Part shown: in pieces, positions 24,041 through 31,838 of the stretch
How positions within the stretch are numbered: the stretch's first letter is position 1
Layout: the number at the start of each line of letters is the position of its first letter
Notes under the pieces: generated by a model
Seen by the model: the letters and a program-made list of their open reading frames with translations, nothing else
Database searches by the model: none
What the model was told of the DNA's origin: nothing
Made by a program: the position numbers and the translations under genes
DNA from: Muribaculum sp.
GTDB lineage: Bacteria > Bacillota > Clostridia > Lachnospirales > Lachnospiraceae
Length of the DNA: 40,023 nucleotides
Direction: 5' to 3'
NCBI GenBank assembly: GCA_023663735.1
Contig: JAMPGV010000023.1
Coordinates: forward strand, 1-40,023

Positions 24041-27000
24041 TTACCGCAGTCTGGTCCGCAGTTCGTCCAACACGGTTCCCTGCACTCCCAATACCGCCAG
24101 CGCCGGATGCACCTCCAGCATCTTCCCGCCTTTGTAGGCACGCACGGTAATCGTATATTCCTCACACTCCTCCACATCCAGCGGAATTGTAAACGTCAGC
24201 TGTTCCTCTCTCTTATACATGGGATCCGCCTCATAGGTATATACATGACACAACTCCGGATTCCGCATTACAAATTCTTCTGGAAATTCCACCTCAACCC
24301 GGTCTGCATATCCCCACGAGGTAATGTGAAGACATCCCTCTTCGCCCCGCTTAAACTGCGGCGTATGCGGCTCCAATGTCCTCGTTACCGCGGCACACAG
24401 ATCAAACTCTGTGATATGATAGTCCACACGGTTCTCATTTCCCACATGATCCGCCGCATAAGCCGTCACCTTAAAATCTCCGCTGAAGATCGGTTCGTCT
24501 CGGCAAATCTCCACCGTAATTACGCCCTGCTCGTCCGGGTCATACCGCATGACGCAGCCGTTATCTGTATTCTCGATCTCCAGATACAGTTCCTTTACCC
24601 CGCTGAGATCATCCTGCGCCGTCACGCGCAAACAGATTGTTTCCTCCCTTCGATCCAGAAGCGCTCTGTCCTCCAGCATCTCCAGACCGTGAATCTGCGG
24701 CGCTTCTCCGTCGCCCACCAGCCATAGACCGTTCTCCTGATCTGCGGTATACTCCGAATAAACCACCTCTTCTCCGCACACGGCTCCCCCGATGGGAATC
24801 ACCGGAATCTTGTGTCCGTGCGCCGACCGCTCCGGCAACAGCTCCCGAATCAGCGACAGGCGTCTGCATCTGAGACTTCTGGAGGCTGCCACATAATTTC
24901 CGTTGCTTAAACAGCTCTCCCCCTCGGAGGCAAAGCGCAGCAGATTCGTCTGCAGATCCCACTCTCCGTCCTTTACTTCCCCGGAAGGCGCATAAACGGA
25001 ATTTCTGACCGGATCTCCCGCCCTGTCCGCACTTTCCAGAATGGCATAGTTGGGCTGGTACTGTTCGGAAGCCGGTCCCTGAAGCCGGCATCCGAAAGAC
25101 AAAGTGATTGGCGTGCGTCCGTCCGCCCTCACATAATAGGTCTTATTTTCGTTGGCCGGATATACATTTTCTCCGATGTTGATCGCTAAGGGTTCCGTGA
25201 TCAGCGGCCATTTTACATCCGGACTTCCTCCGATCCGGCCGCCGATGGGAATATGTATCGCCTCTCCGCCGTTTCCCGCCCGATCCACCGCCAGCACATG
25301 AAGGTATTGCGTTCCTTCAGACAGCGCAATCTCCAGTTCTGCACGCTCCAGAAAATACCCCTCCCCCGCAGCCAGTTTCGTCTCGGGATCAGCGTCTACG
25401 CAATACCAATATCCCTTGACACCGGACGTCAACGTATTGACAGTCATATTGGACAGGGAAATGCGTTCCGTATCCCCTGCGGCGTAGGACTCCGCCCTAT
25501 GATAATAAACGGTTCCGTGATCCTCAGGTTCCCGCCAGCGGATCACTATCCTCTCTCCCGCCAGCGGAGATTTGTCCACACTGCCTACGGCAATCTGATC
25601 CGGAGCCGCCAGATCCTTCGCCCATACGCCGTCCAGATCGTTTTCTCCCAAATAGCCCACGTCCTCGGCCTCGAATTCAATTCCGCCGTCTCCCGCTCTC
25701 ACCCCTGCCGTCTGTTCATAAGAATATGCCGCGGCGGTATTGACATAACTGCTCCCCCCATAAGAGGGCTTTGCGCTGATCACATACCCGTCATACGGAT
25801 AACCGCAGAAATATTCCTCCGTCCTGCCGCAGCTTAATCCGTATCCCGCGACGGCGCCGCATGTAGTAGGTTTCTTCGCCTGTGTGTTGTTCTTGCGCGT
25901 CCCGTGTATGGGACATTTGTGCGTATAATAATCCGTCTCATGACCGGTGCAGGATTGTCCCAGCGATGCATCCGCCCCACAGTTCGGACAATACTCCTCG
26001 TCGCTTCCTCCCCAATACCAGGTTTCGCTTCCGGTGTAAATATGTTCCAGTTTCTCTGTACATTTTATCACGGTCGTATAACATCCGCCGGATTTGGAGG
26101 AATCTCCTTGGTGGACATGATTGCACACGCCCTCCACATGACGGTGTACCTTCATCTCTCCCGCACGGCCTCCGAGATAGCCTCCGCCGCCTCCGGAAGC
26201 GCCTTTCTCACCCTCTCTTCCCTGTTCCACAAGACTTTGTGACGAACCGCCTGCCAGACCGTCCCCGCAGTCGCCGGCGCCGCCCCCGCCGCCTGCCAGA
26301 AGCAGAATACCGTCCGCCTCCGTACCCGCCACGGAATAGCCTCCACCGCACGCATATGCCGTCCCGATGCCGCCTCCGTTAAAACCGTTCTGCCCGGCCA
26401 CGCTAAATTCTACCGTCTCCCCTCGATCCAGCCAAAAAGATCCCGTTACCTTTCCACCCAATCCACCTTGATAGAGTCCATAGTCTCCCCCCTGTGCGCC
26501 GTAAGCGGTGATCCGGTACAGTCCCGCATAAGGCGCCTGCAGGGAGGATGCCTTGTTGGTCAATCCCGCCTGTTCCTTCCACTCCAGTGAACTTTGCAGA
26601 TCGTCCGCAGCATAAATCTGCTTCCAAGTTTTGCCGTCCCTGCTCTGATACAGCTTATACTGTTTCTCCCTGCCGTCGTTCTGGCTCCAGCTTAGATCCA
26701 CGGCTCCGGTTCCGCCGTTCGCCTCATAGTTATCTCCGGCGTCCAGCCGCAGTTCCACCCATTGGGCATAAAGCGTCAGATCCCGCGCAGGAACCAGCTC
26801 TGCCCCCGCATCACCCGCCGGCAGTTGGAACTCCTTGTCATAATACCATCCCCCAAAGGACAGGTTCTCCTTTACGGGACGGGGCAATCTAATCGGATTC
26901 CGCTCATAGACTGCGGTAATCCGATCCACATTGCCGTCTCCCCCGCCAAACGTATAGTCTTCCCCGCGGAGTCTCCCGCCAAAAGGATCGCTCTGCCGCC

Positions 27001-28087
27001 ACTCCACAAAGCGCTGTGTCCCCCGCACGGCGTCCAGCGCCGCTCCGCCCTGTACATCAAAACATACCAAAGCGCCTGCAGGAGCCTCCAACAGATCTGT
27101 CCGCACTTGGCAATGCTGTCCGTAATCACCGTTTAGCCGCGTGATTCCCTCCGTGCCGTCATAGCTTCCCCCCGCCGGATCAATCTCCAAAACGCCCCGG
27201 GAAGGACGCCACTTGGCATACAGAACCACAGTTGCCGCTTCCGGATTTTCGCCGTAATCCTCTGCACAGAGATTTAAGATTTCCGCGCCGTCCGCATAAT
27301 CGGTTCCGCTTCCGTCGGCCTCCGTATTCCAACCGACAAATTCCCATCCCACCCGCGTATAGGCGTTGTAACTGAGATGCTTAAGCGGCGTGACCTCCCG
27401 TCCTTCATACCGCTCACTGTTTCCGTACAGGTGGAAGCTGGGGGCCATATATCCCGCATATTCCTGCGCATTCGCCTGATAGACAATCCGGTAACGGTTG
27501 GCCGACACGGCTCTGCACACATGCTCTTTCGTATCCATTCCCTGTTCCAGATTCCTGTTGAAGGGACAGAGATAGTAATAGCACAGCCCATGTCCCACTT
27601 CCAGATACCGGATACTGCCTGCGGCTTCCCTGCTCATATAAAAATTGCCGTATACAATCGGTTGGCCGCAGTCCGCGCAGATCGGACGCCACGCTGAAAA
27701 ATGTTTTTGCATACAGGGACTTTTTACAAATTTCACTCCGTGATACACTTCTTCGGGCGGATAGCTCGTATGACAGCAATTCACACTGGAAAGCTTCACC
27801 TGCCATTCTGCCACCGGAATGGTTCCCGTGCGCTTCACCGTATAATAGTGTTCGCCCGTCTGCGCTTTCGCCAGACTTTCCTCCACACCTGTCACCACAT
27901 CGTCCGATCCGTCATCCTTGTACCATTTCACATTCCGATCCCCCGCATTCGTGGTCCACGCCTGTCCGTCCGGAGAAAATGTGACATAAGGGCTGTCATA
28001 GATGGTCTCCGCACACACGGGTATGCCACGGCACAGCACGCCGAACAAAATTCCCAACCAAACCCCATAATGCCGCATTCTTCTCAT
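24041..28087 (-). CDS. Giant secreted surface protein with InlB-type repeats and glycine-rich domain
   Basis: 1348 aa, the largest gene in the window. A signal peptide (residues 1-26, ending GIPVCA) is followed by a Cys-rich module (about 104-191: CC, CADC, several spaced Cys), an InlB/Listeria-Bacteroides repeat (about 223-293, GWEFVGWNTEADGSGTDYADG to LYAKW), a second one (about 385-445, NLSFGGWYYDKEFQLPAG to LYAQW), a fibronectin-III-like stretch, a glycine-rich ALK/LTK-type domain (about 520-650, YGAQGGDYG to GGGGGYLGGRAG), a second Cys/His-rich module (CPNCGAD, HKCPIHGT), and Ig-like C-terminal domains. There is no LPxTG motif or C-terminal membrane anchor. Its ATG overlaps the stop of the CpaB gene (ATGA), so translation is coupled to the Tad operon. 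A pilus-linked adhesin is the best guess. Confidence 0.85.
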   Translation of the reverse strand: MRRMRHYGVWLGILFGVLCRGIPVCAETIYDSPYVTFSPDGQAWTTNAGDRNVKWYKDDGSDDVVTGVEESLAKAQTGEHYYTVKRTGTIPVAEWQVKLSSVNCCHTSYPPEEVYHGVKFVKSPCMQKHFSAWRPICADCGQPIVYGNFYMSREAAGSIRYLEVGHGLCYYYLCPFNRNLEQGMDTKEHVCRAVSANRYRIVYQANAQEYAGYMAPSFHLYGNSERYEGREVTPLKHLSYNAYTRVGWEFVGWNTEADGSGTDYADGAEILNLCAEDYGENPEAATVVLYAKWRPSRGVLEIDPAGGSYDGTEGITRLNGDYGQHCQVRTDLLEAPAGALVCFDVQGGAALDAVRGTQRFVEWRQSDPFGGRLRGEDYTFGGGDGNVDRITAVYERNPIRLPRPVKENLSFGGWYYDKEFQLPAGDAGAELVPARDLTLYAQWVELRLDAGDNYEANGGTGAVDLSWSQNDGREKQYKLYQSRDGKTWKQIYAADDLQSSLEWKEQAGLTNKASSLQAPYAGLYRITAYGAQGGDYGLYQGGLGGKVTGSFWLDRGETVEFSVAGQNGFNGGGIGTAYACGGGYSVAGTEADGILLLAGGGGGAGDCGDGLAGGSSQSLVEQGREGEKGASGGGGGYLGGRAGEMKVHRHVEGVCNHVHQGDSSKSGGCYTTVIKCTEKLEHIYTGSETWYWGGSDEEYCPNCGADASLGQSCTGHETDYYTHKCPIHGTRKNNTQAKKPTTCGAVAGYGLSCGRTEEYFCGYPYDGYVISAKPSYGGSSYVNTAAAYSYEQTAGVRAGDGGIEFEAEDVGYLGENDLDGVWAKDLAAPDQIAVGSVDKSPLAGERIVIRWREPEDHGTVYYHRAESYAAGDTERISLSNMTVNTLTSGVKGYWYCVDADPETKLAAGEGYFLERAELEIALSEGTQYLHVLAVDRAGNGGEAIHIPIGGRIGGSPDVKWPLITEPLAINIGENVYPANENKTYYVRADGRTPITLSFGCRLQGPASEQYQPNYAILESADRAGDPVRNSVYAPSGEVKDGEWDLQTNLLRFASEGESCLSNGNYVAASRSLRCRRLSLIRELLPERSAHGHKIPVIPIGGAVCGEEVVYSEYTADQENGLWLVGDGEAPQIHGLEMLEDRALLDRREETICLRVTAQDDLSGVKELYLEIENTDNGCVMRYDPDEQGVITVEICRDEPIFSGDFKVTAYAADHVGNENRVDYHITEFDLCAAVTRTLEPHTPQFKRGEEGCLHITSWGYADRVEVEFPEEFVMRNPELCHVYTYEADPMYKREEQLTFTIPLDVEECEEYTITVRAYKGGKMLEVHPALAVLGVQGTVLDELRTRLR

Positions 28088-28743
28088 TCGTCACACACCT
28101 TTACCACCCGCAGAGTCCCTCCGGCAAGCTCCGTATAAAACCGCTCTACCTCCTCCGCGTCCAAATACACGTTGACGCGCTGCGCCGCCGAGACATGATC
28201 CGACCCTTCGATCACATTGCCGCCCCCGTCAAACACCTGCTCCACAAACACCTGCTGCCAGACTGGGTGCGCCTGCCCGTCCCCGGAGACCGTATAAATG
28301 TGAATCCGGTCTCCTCTGCGCAGCACGCCTCCCACAACCTGATATAAATCATCCGCCTTGAATCCGGCAATGACCGGCTGGCTCATCTCCGCCGTAATCT
28401 CGCACCGCTCCTCAAACATGCCTTCCGTCAACAGCGTTCCCGCATCAATGGAAAACTTTGCGGTCAACCCCGTAATCTCCTCCGGTTCCGTCAATGCTTT
28501 TGCGGGGATCACACTCTTGTCCACCTCCTGCGCCTTCAGATAAACCGCATAATTTTCTTGTGTGATCTCCTCTCCTTTCGGAATCTCTTGAACAGCGGTG
28601 TAGATCCGGCCGCGCTCATATCCGCTCAACATCCTTTCCTCCGTCTGCAGCATGACCAAAAAGATGCCTACAGCGGCTACAAACGCCGCCAGAACACTTC
28701 CCATCCACACCTTAGACCACACGATTCCCCTTCCTTTTCTCAT
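28084..28743 (-). CDS. cpaB: SAF-domain pilus assembly protein (CpaB/RcpC-like)
   Basis: 219 aa. One N-terminal membrane helix (about residues 14-32, GSVLAAFVAAVGIFLVML) is followed by an SAF domain (YTAVQEIPKGEEITQENYAVYLKAQEV, then GLTAKFSIDAGTLLTEGMF) and an RcpC-like region (GGVLRRGDRIHIYTV, VNVYLDAEEVERFYTEL). In Gram-negatives CpaB/RcpC helps the outer-membrane secretin; in Gram-positive Tad systems it probably lies in the wall space, where its SAF domain may bind glycan. The start ATG 28743 overlaps the preceding stop as ATGA, and its own stop overlaps the giant surface gene the same way. The length is shorter than many CpaB proteins. Confidence 0.85.
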   Translation of the reverse strand: MRKGRGIVWSKVWMGSVLAAFVAAVGIFLVMLQTEERMLSGYERGRIYTAVQEIPKGEEITQENYAVYLKAQEVDKSVIPAKALTEPEEITGLTAKFSIDAGTLLTEGMFEERCEITAEMSQPVIAGFKADDLYQVVGGVLRRGDRIHIYTVSGDGQAHPVWQQVFVEQVFDGGGNVIEGSDHVSAAQRVNVYLDAEEVERFYTELAGGTLRVVKVCDE

Positions 28744-29342
28744 CGCTTTTCTCCTTCCTCAGCCACAATATCCACCAATTTCCCCTTATGAGCCTGTATC
28801 GTCATCCCCGGAAACCCTTTCACTAAAAACCGGATCTCGCTGTAGACGCCGGTATGTTCCACCGCCACCCCGTTCGGTGTCCTCACGATTCCTCCCACGC
28901 CGCTTGCAATTTGGATCTCCTGACCGTCTCTTCCCACGCGGACCGCATCTACACGCCCGTCTTCCACGTTATAGACGATGTAGTCCACAATCTCCACGGG
29001 GCCTGCGATCAAACCTTGGTTTGCACATTCCCACTCCCCGTCCAGCCCCAGATTCCCCTGCACCGCATCCAGATAGATCGCATAGGCATCCGACGCATCC
29101 GCAATTAAGACTTTATGCGTCCTCCCATATTCCTCCACATCAATCAATGCGGAAGCAAGATTGGCGGCCGCCAGCGCATCCTCCAGATAATCCGACGCGG
29201 CGCGCCATGCCGCCAGCCAAATCTGCGTATATGCCAGAATCCCCAGCAGTAATAGGAAGAAAAGCCCCGCAGCCCACTCCACCTGCCCCCGGTCTTTGGC
29301 GCTAATACTTTGCCGTTGACACACGTGTTTCTTCAAATTCAT
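28740..29342 (-). CDS. TadE/TadF-like minor pseudopilin
   Basis: 200 aa. A basic N-terminus precedes GQVEWAAGLFFLLLLGILAYTQIWL, a Gly-x-x-Glu followed by a hydrophobic helix as expected for a class-IV pseudopilin processed by a prepilin peptidase. The rest is an extracellular domain with no recognised motif and two Cys or fewer. ATG 29342 has GGAGGAA 5 bases upstream; the frame continues upstream only through overlap with the previous gene. It overlaps the preceding DUF4320-like gene by 41 bases and the CpaB gene by 4. By analogy TadE/TadF proteins prime or cap the Flp fibre. The call rests on position and N-terminal architecture. Confidence 0.72.
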   Translation of the reverse strand: MNLKKHVCQRQSISAKDRGQVEWAAGLFFLLLLGILAYTQIWLAAWRAASDYLEDALAAANLASALIDVEEYGRTHKVLIADASDAYAIYLDAVQGNLGLDGEWECANQGLIAGPVEIVDYIVYNVEDGRVDAVRVGRDGQEIQIASGVGGIVRTPNGVAVEHTGVYSEIRFLVKGFPGMTIQAHKGKLVDIVAEEGEKR

Positions 29343-29703
29343 GTTTTCCTCCCAGCAGTCCTTGGATTCGGAGTACAATCTTCGCTCCATAGCCTGCCTC
29401 TCCCATGGTAGTACCCGTCAGATCAATCCCGGTAACGCCTAATTGTTCCAGTTCCCGCACAAGTTCCGGCCTGTCCTCGGCCAAAAGTCCGCCCGTAGTC
29501 TCCATGCGCAGGATGTAACGTCTGGCCAGCTGGCTGACCTCCGATTTCCGTTCGATCAGCTGCATATGTTCCAGAAATACCAGCATTACCACCGTCATGG
29601 ACAGCACCAAAATCCCCGTCACCATAAGATTGGCCACATTGCCAGACTCCCTATTCTGCCAGCTCTTTCTCTTCCTGTTTGCCCGTCCTGTGTTCCGCCT
29701 CAT
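29302..29703 (-). CDS. DUF4320-like / TadE-type pseudopilin
   Basis: 133 aa. A very basic leader (MRRNTGRANRKRKSWQNRESG) precedes NVANLMVTGILVLSMTVVMLVFL, a single hydrophobic helix, then a small domain (QLIERKSEVSQLARRYILRMET ... VSTAKY). This matches the layout of DUF4320 proteins encoded in Firmicute Tad loci. The Gly before NVAN could be the leader-cleavage site. The ATG at 29703 follows AGGAGGGG. Its last 41 bases overlap the start of the TadE-like gene. It probably forms part of the pilus base or a minor pilin complex. Certainty on the family name is moderate. Confidence 0.72.
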   Translation of the reverse strand: MRRNTGRANRKRKSWQNRESGNVANLMVTGILVLSMTVVMLVFLEHMQLIERKSEVSQLARRYILRMETTGGLLAEDRPELVRELEQLGVTGIDLTGTTMGEAGYGAKIVLRIQGLLGGKHEFEETRVSTAKY

Positions 29704-29717
29704 CTTCCCCTCCTATA

Positions 29718-29972
29718 CTATACCCCGGAGACGGCGCCCACGCCGTTTAAAATGGTATTGGCTTTGTCGGTCATCGCTTTCACAATGGTTTCGATAAATC
29801 CCGCCAGACTGTCCTTCATGACCACACACAAAAGAAGTGCGATAATACAGAGTCCGACCGTCACCAAAATGCCGTCGATGCCCGGATCCTTTTTCATCCG
29901 GACGGTTCTCTTTTCATGCAGCTCCCGCCCTGCCATATTTTTTGTCGCTTTTTTGGATATCATTTCTCTCAT
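29718..29972 (-). CDS. Flp-type major pilin candidate (Flp1-like)
   Basis: 84 aa. A hydrophilic leader of about 31 residues ends KKDPG, followed by IDGILVTVGLCIIALLLCVVM and a short tail (KDSLAGFIETIVKAMTDKANTIL). Cleavage after that Gly would leave a mature chain of about 53 residues, the size of Flp pilins. The canonical Glu at +5 is absent; an Asp at +2 is the only acid nearby, and the usual Tyr is missing, so it belongs to the divergent Gram-positive Flp1-like group at best. ATG 29972 has GGAGGAAAC upstream; the longer upstream frame has no ribosome site. It is placed between tadC and the pseudopilin genes, as expected for the pilin. Confidence 0.75.
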   Translation of the reverse strand: MREMISKKATKNMAGRELHEKRTVRMKKDPGIDGILVTVGLCIIALLLCVVMKDSLAGFIETIVKAMTDKANTILNGVGAVSGV

Positions 29973-30046
29973 GTTTCCTCCCGTCCGCGCACTTGATGCG
30001 CCTTCACCAATGATTTGTTGTGTTGTTTTCTTTTGCCGTTTTCGCT

Positions 30047-30883
30047 TCAAAAAGTAAATGCGGCCGCAAACATTTGTGTCATACACGCATAAAGGACAAT
30101 TCCAAGCACCGCCGCCAGAATCCCCAGCTGATAGAACGTGACGCTTCTGTCCAACGCGCCTTTCTTCCGCCCCATAACCGACACTTCCATATCTTTTACC
30201 TGCTCTGCGATATCAGCCAGCAGTTCCACCGCTTTGCCGGATTCCAACGCCTGCAGGAGCGTGATGCAGAGCGTGTCGATATAGCGGTTGTCAAATTGGC
30301 TCTGGAAACGATTCAACGCCTCGTACACATCCGCTTTGACCGTCACCGAACCCGCCAAATCCAGAAGCGCCCGCTTCAGCCGCTCTTCCCGCACGCCCGC
30401 ATAACACTCCGCCAGCGCATCCGTCACATACACTCCCGCGCGGATCTGCATCTCCAGACCATGGTAGACAAGTTTCAGTTCCGGCAGCAGTCTCTCGTTG
30501 TCACGGTAATCCAGATACCGCACCAAAAGATCCGGAAGGATGTACATAACGGCAGCTGCGGGGATCATGCTCCACAACGCAATCTGCATTCCGATGATCC
30601 ATCCGATAAAAGCCAGCGACAGTTTCAGCACCAGCCACGAAACCGGATGCAGCCAGCTTCCGAAATGGTATGCAGCGCCCTTTTTCACCAGCCATTCCTG
30701 CGTCCGCCGGTACCACCCGCTGTCCCGCCCCTTTACCGCCAGATAGCCCCGCAGTTCCTCACACGCGTACAGAAACTCCCTGCATTCCCCGCTTCGTCCC
30801 AGAGACACAATTCCTAAAAACAGACACGCTGCAGCCGACGGCGGCAGACATTGCAGCCAGAATAACACCGTTTCCTCTCTCAA
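30047..30883 (-). CDS. tadC: Tad pilus inner-membrane platform protein TadC-like
   Basis: 278 aa, type II secretion F-domain protein. Membrane segments: residues about 8-28, 85-125 (WLVLKLSLAFIGWIIGMQIALW, then IPAAAVMYILPDLLV) and 250-275 (YQLGILAAVLGIVLYACMTQMF). The cytoplasmic T2SSF region has ELKLVYHGLEMQIRAGVYVTDAL, FDNRYIDTLCITLLQALESGKA and LADIAEQVKDMEVSVM. It pairs with TadB to form the platform that TadA drives. The start is TTG (30883): a perfect AAGGAGGTG ribosome site lies 5 bases upstream and no ATG is available. It begins 4 bases after the tadB stop, so co-translation is likely. Confidence 0.88.
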   Translation of the reverse strand: MREETVLFWLQCLPPSAAACLFLGIVSLGRSGECREFLYACEELRGYLAVKGRDSGWYRRTQEWLVKKGAAYHFGSWLHPVSWLVLKLSLAFIGWIIGMQIALWSMIPAAAVMYILPDLLVRYLDYRDNERLLPELKLVYHGLEMQIRAGVYVTDALAECYAGVREERLKRALLDLAGSVTVKADVYEALNRFQSQFDNRYIDTLCITLLQALESGKAVELLADIAEQVKDMEVSVMGRKKGALDRSVTFYQLGILAAVLGIVLYACMTQMFAAAFTF

Positions 30884-30887
30884 ATGC

Positions 30888-31838
30888 TCACCTCCTTTCC
30901 GAGAGTTTTCTCACAAACAAGATCAGAATGAACATCACCGTCCCGAGGGCGATCCTGCCCGGCAGCGTCTCTACGAGCAGTTTCCAGACGGAAGCCTCGA
31001 TCAGGCCGTCCACAATCGCCAGCGCCGCAGCCGACATTGACAACAGCAAAAGCATATTGATCACGGCCTCCCGCAGCATGGCTCTGCGCTCTTCCCCCAG
31101 CCGGAGATACTCCCGCATCATTCTGCGGCTGCTGTTCACCAGATGGGTAAAATCCGCACAGTAACGCACACTGATTTCCATATTCCGGGCAAGCTCTTTG
31201 AACTTGGGATGTTCTATCTTCTCCGCCATGGATAAAAGAGCCAGTCCCGCGTCCCCCGTGGTCTGTGCCTCAAAACTGCATTCATCCAGCGCGGAACGGA
31301 GCGGTTCCTCCAGATACTTGCTGATCTGCGCGAAGATGCCTGTCAGCTCTCCCGCTGTAATGCTGTAGTTGCCCAGAAAATCCAAAAATTTGATCAGACT
31401 GCCATTGACGCTGCGAAAGGCTCTCATCTTGCAGATCTGCAGGATCCCATATTCCACAGCGGCAAACGCCGCCAGTCCCACAAGCGCCCCTTTCCAGCCA
31501 CCCCCCGCAAACAGGACGACAGACAGCAGCGCGGCTGCCAGAACATGCGCAGCCGTCCACAGCTCCGCCGTGAGAAAGGGCAGACGTCTCTTGATTCCGC
31601 TGTACTGCAGCTCCTGCTCGATGCGATACCAGAAGGAATGCCTCTGCTGCAATGCCGATAACTGCTTCCGGTTCTCCAGAAGCCTCCGGCGCGCCGCCTC
31701 GTCCATCTCCTCCTTTCCCCTGCGCATCAGCCTGCTGACACGCTCCAGCCACCGCATTCCGAAACACAACATTCCGCAGCCTGCGCACAACAGGCAAAAG
31801 ATAATTCCATAAACCAGTTCTCTATAATACGCTCTCAT
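30888..31838 (-). CDS. tadB: Tad pilus inner-membrane platform protein TadB-like
   Basis: 316 aa. An N-terminal helix (about 8-28, LVYGIIFCLLCAGCGMLCFG), a basic cytoplasmic stretch, two mid helices (AAHVLAAALLSVVLFAGG, GALVGLAAFAAVEYGI), a T2SSF-like cytoplasmic domain (LIKFLDFLGNYSITAGELTGIFAQI ... HPKFKELARNMEISV) and two C-terminal helices ending VMFILILFVRKLSERR. The start ATG 31838 has AAGGAG 8 bases upstream; upstream in-frame Met codons lie inside tadA and lack ribosome sites. It overlaps tadA by 17 bases. Known role of the family: platform for fibre assembly with TadC. The N-terminal half is more divergent than the C-terminal half. Confidence 0.85.
   Translation of the reverse strand: MRAYYRELVYGIIFCLLCAGCGMLCFGMRWLERVSRLMRRGKEEMDEAARRRLLENRKQLSALQQRHSFWYRIEQELQYSGIKRRLPFLTAELWTAAHVLAAALLSVVLFAGGGWKGALVGLAAFAAVEYGILQICKMRAFRSVNGSLIKFLDFLGNYSITAGELTGIFAQISKYLEEPLRSALDECSFEAQTTGDAGLALLSMAEKIEHPKFKELARNMEISVRYCADFTHLVNSSRRMMREYLRLGEERRAMLREAVINMLLLLSMSAAALAIVDGLIEASVWKLLVETLPGRIALGTVMFILILFVRKLSERR

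Noticed and set aside
24041-28087. Sortase-anchored protein
   Set aside because: The C-terminus has no LPxTG motif, hydrophobic segment or basic tail, so wall anchoring by sortase is not supported.
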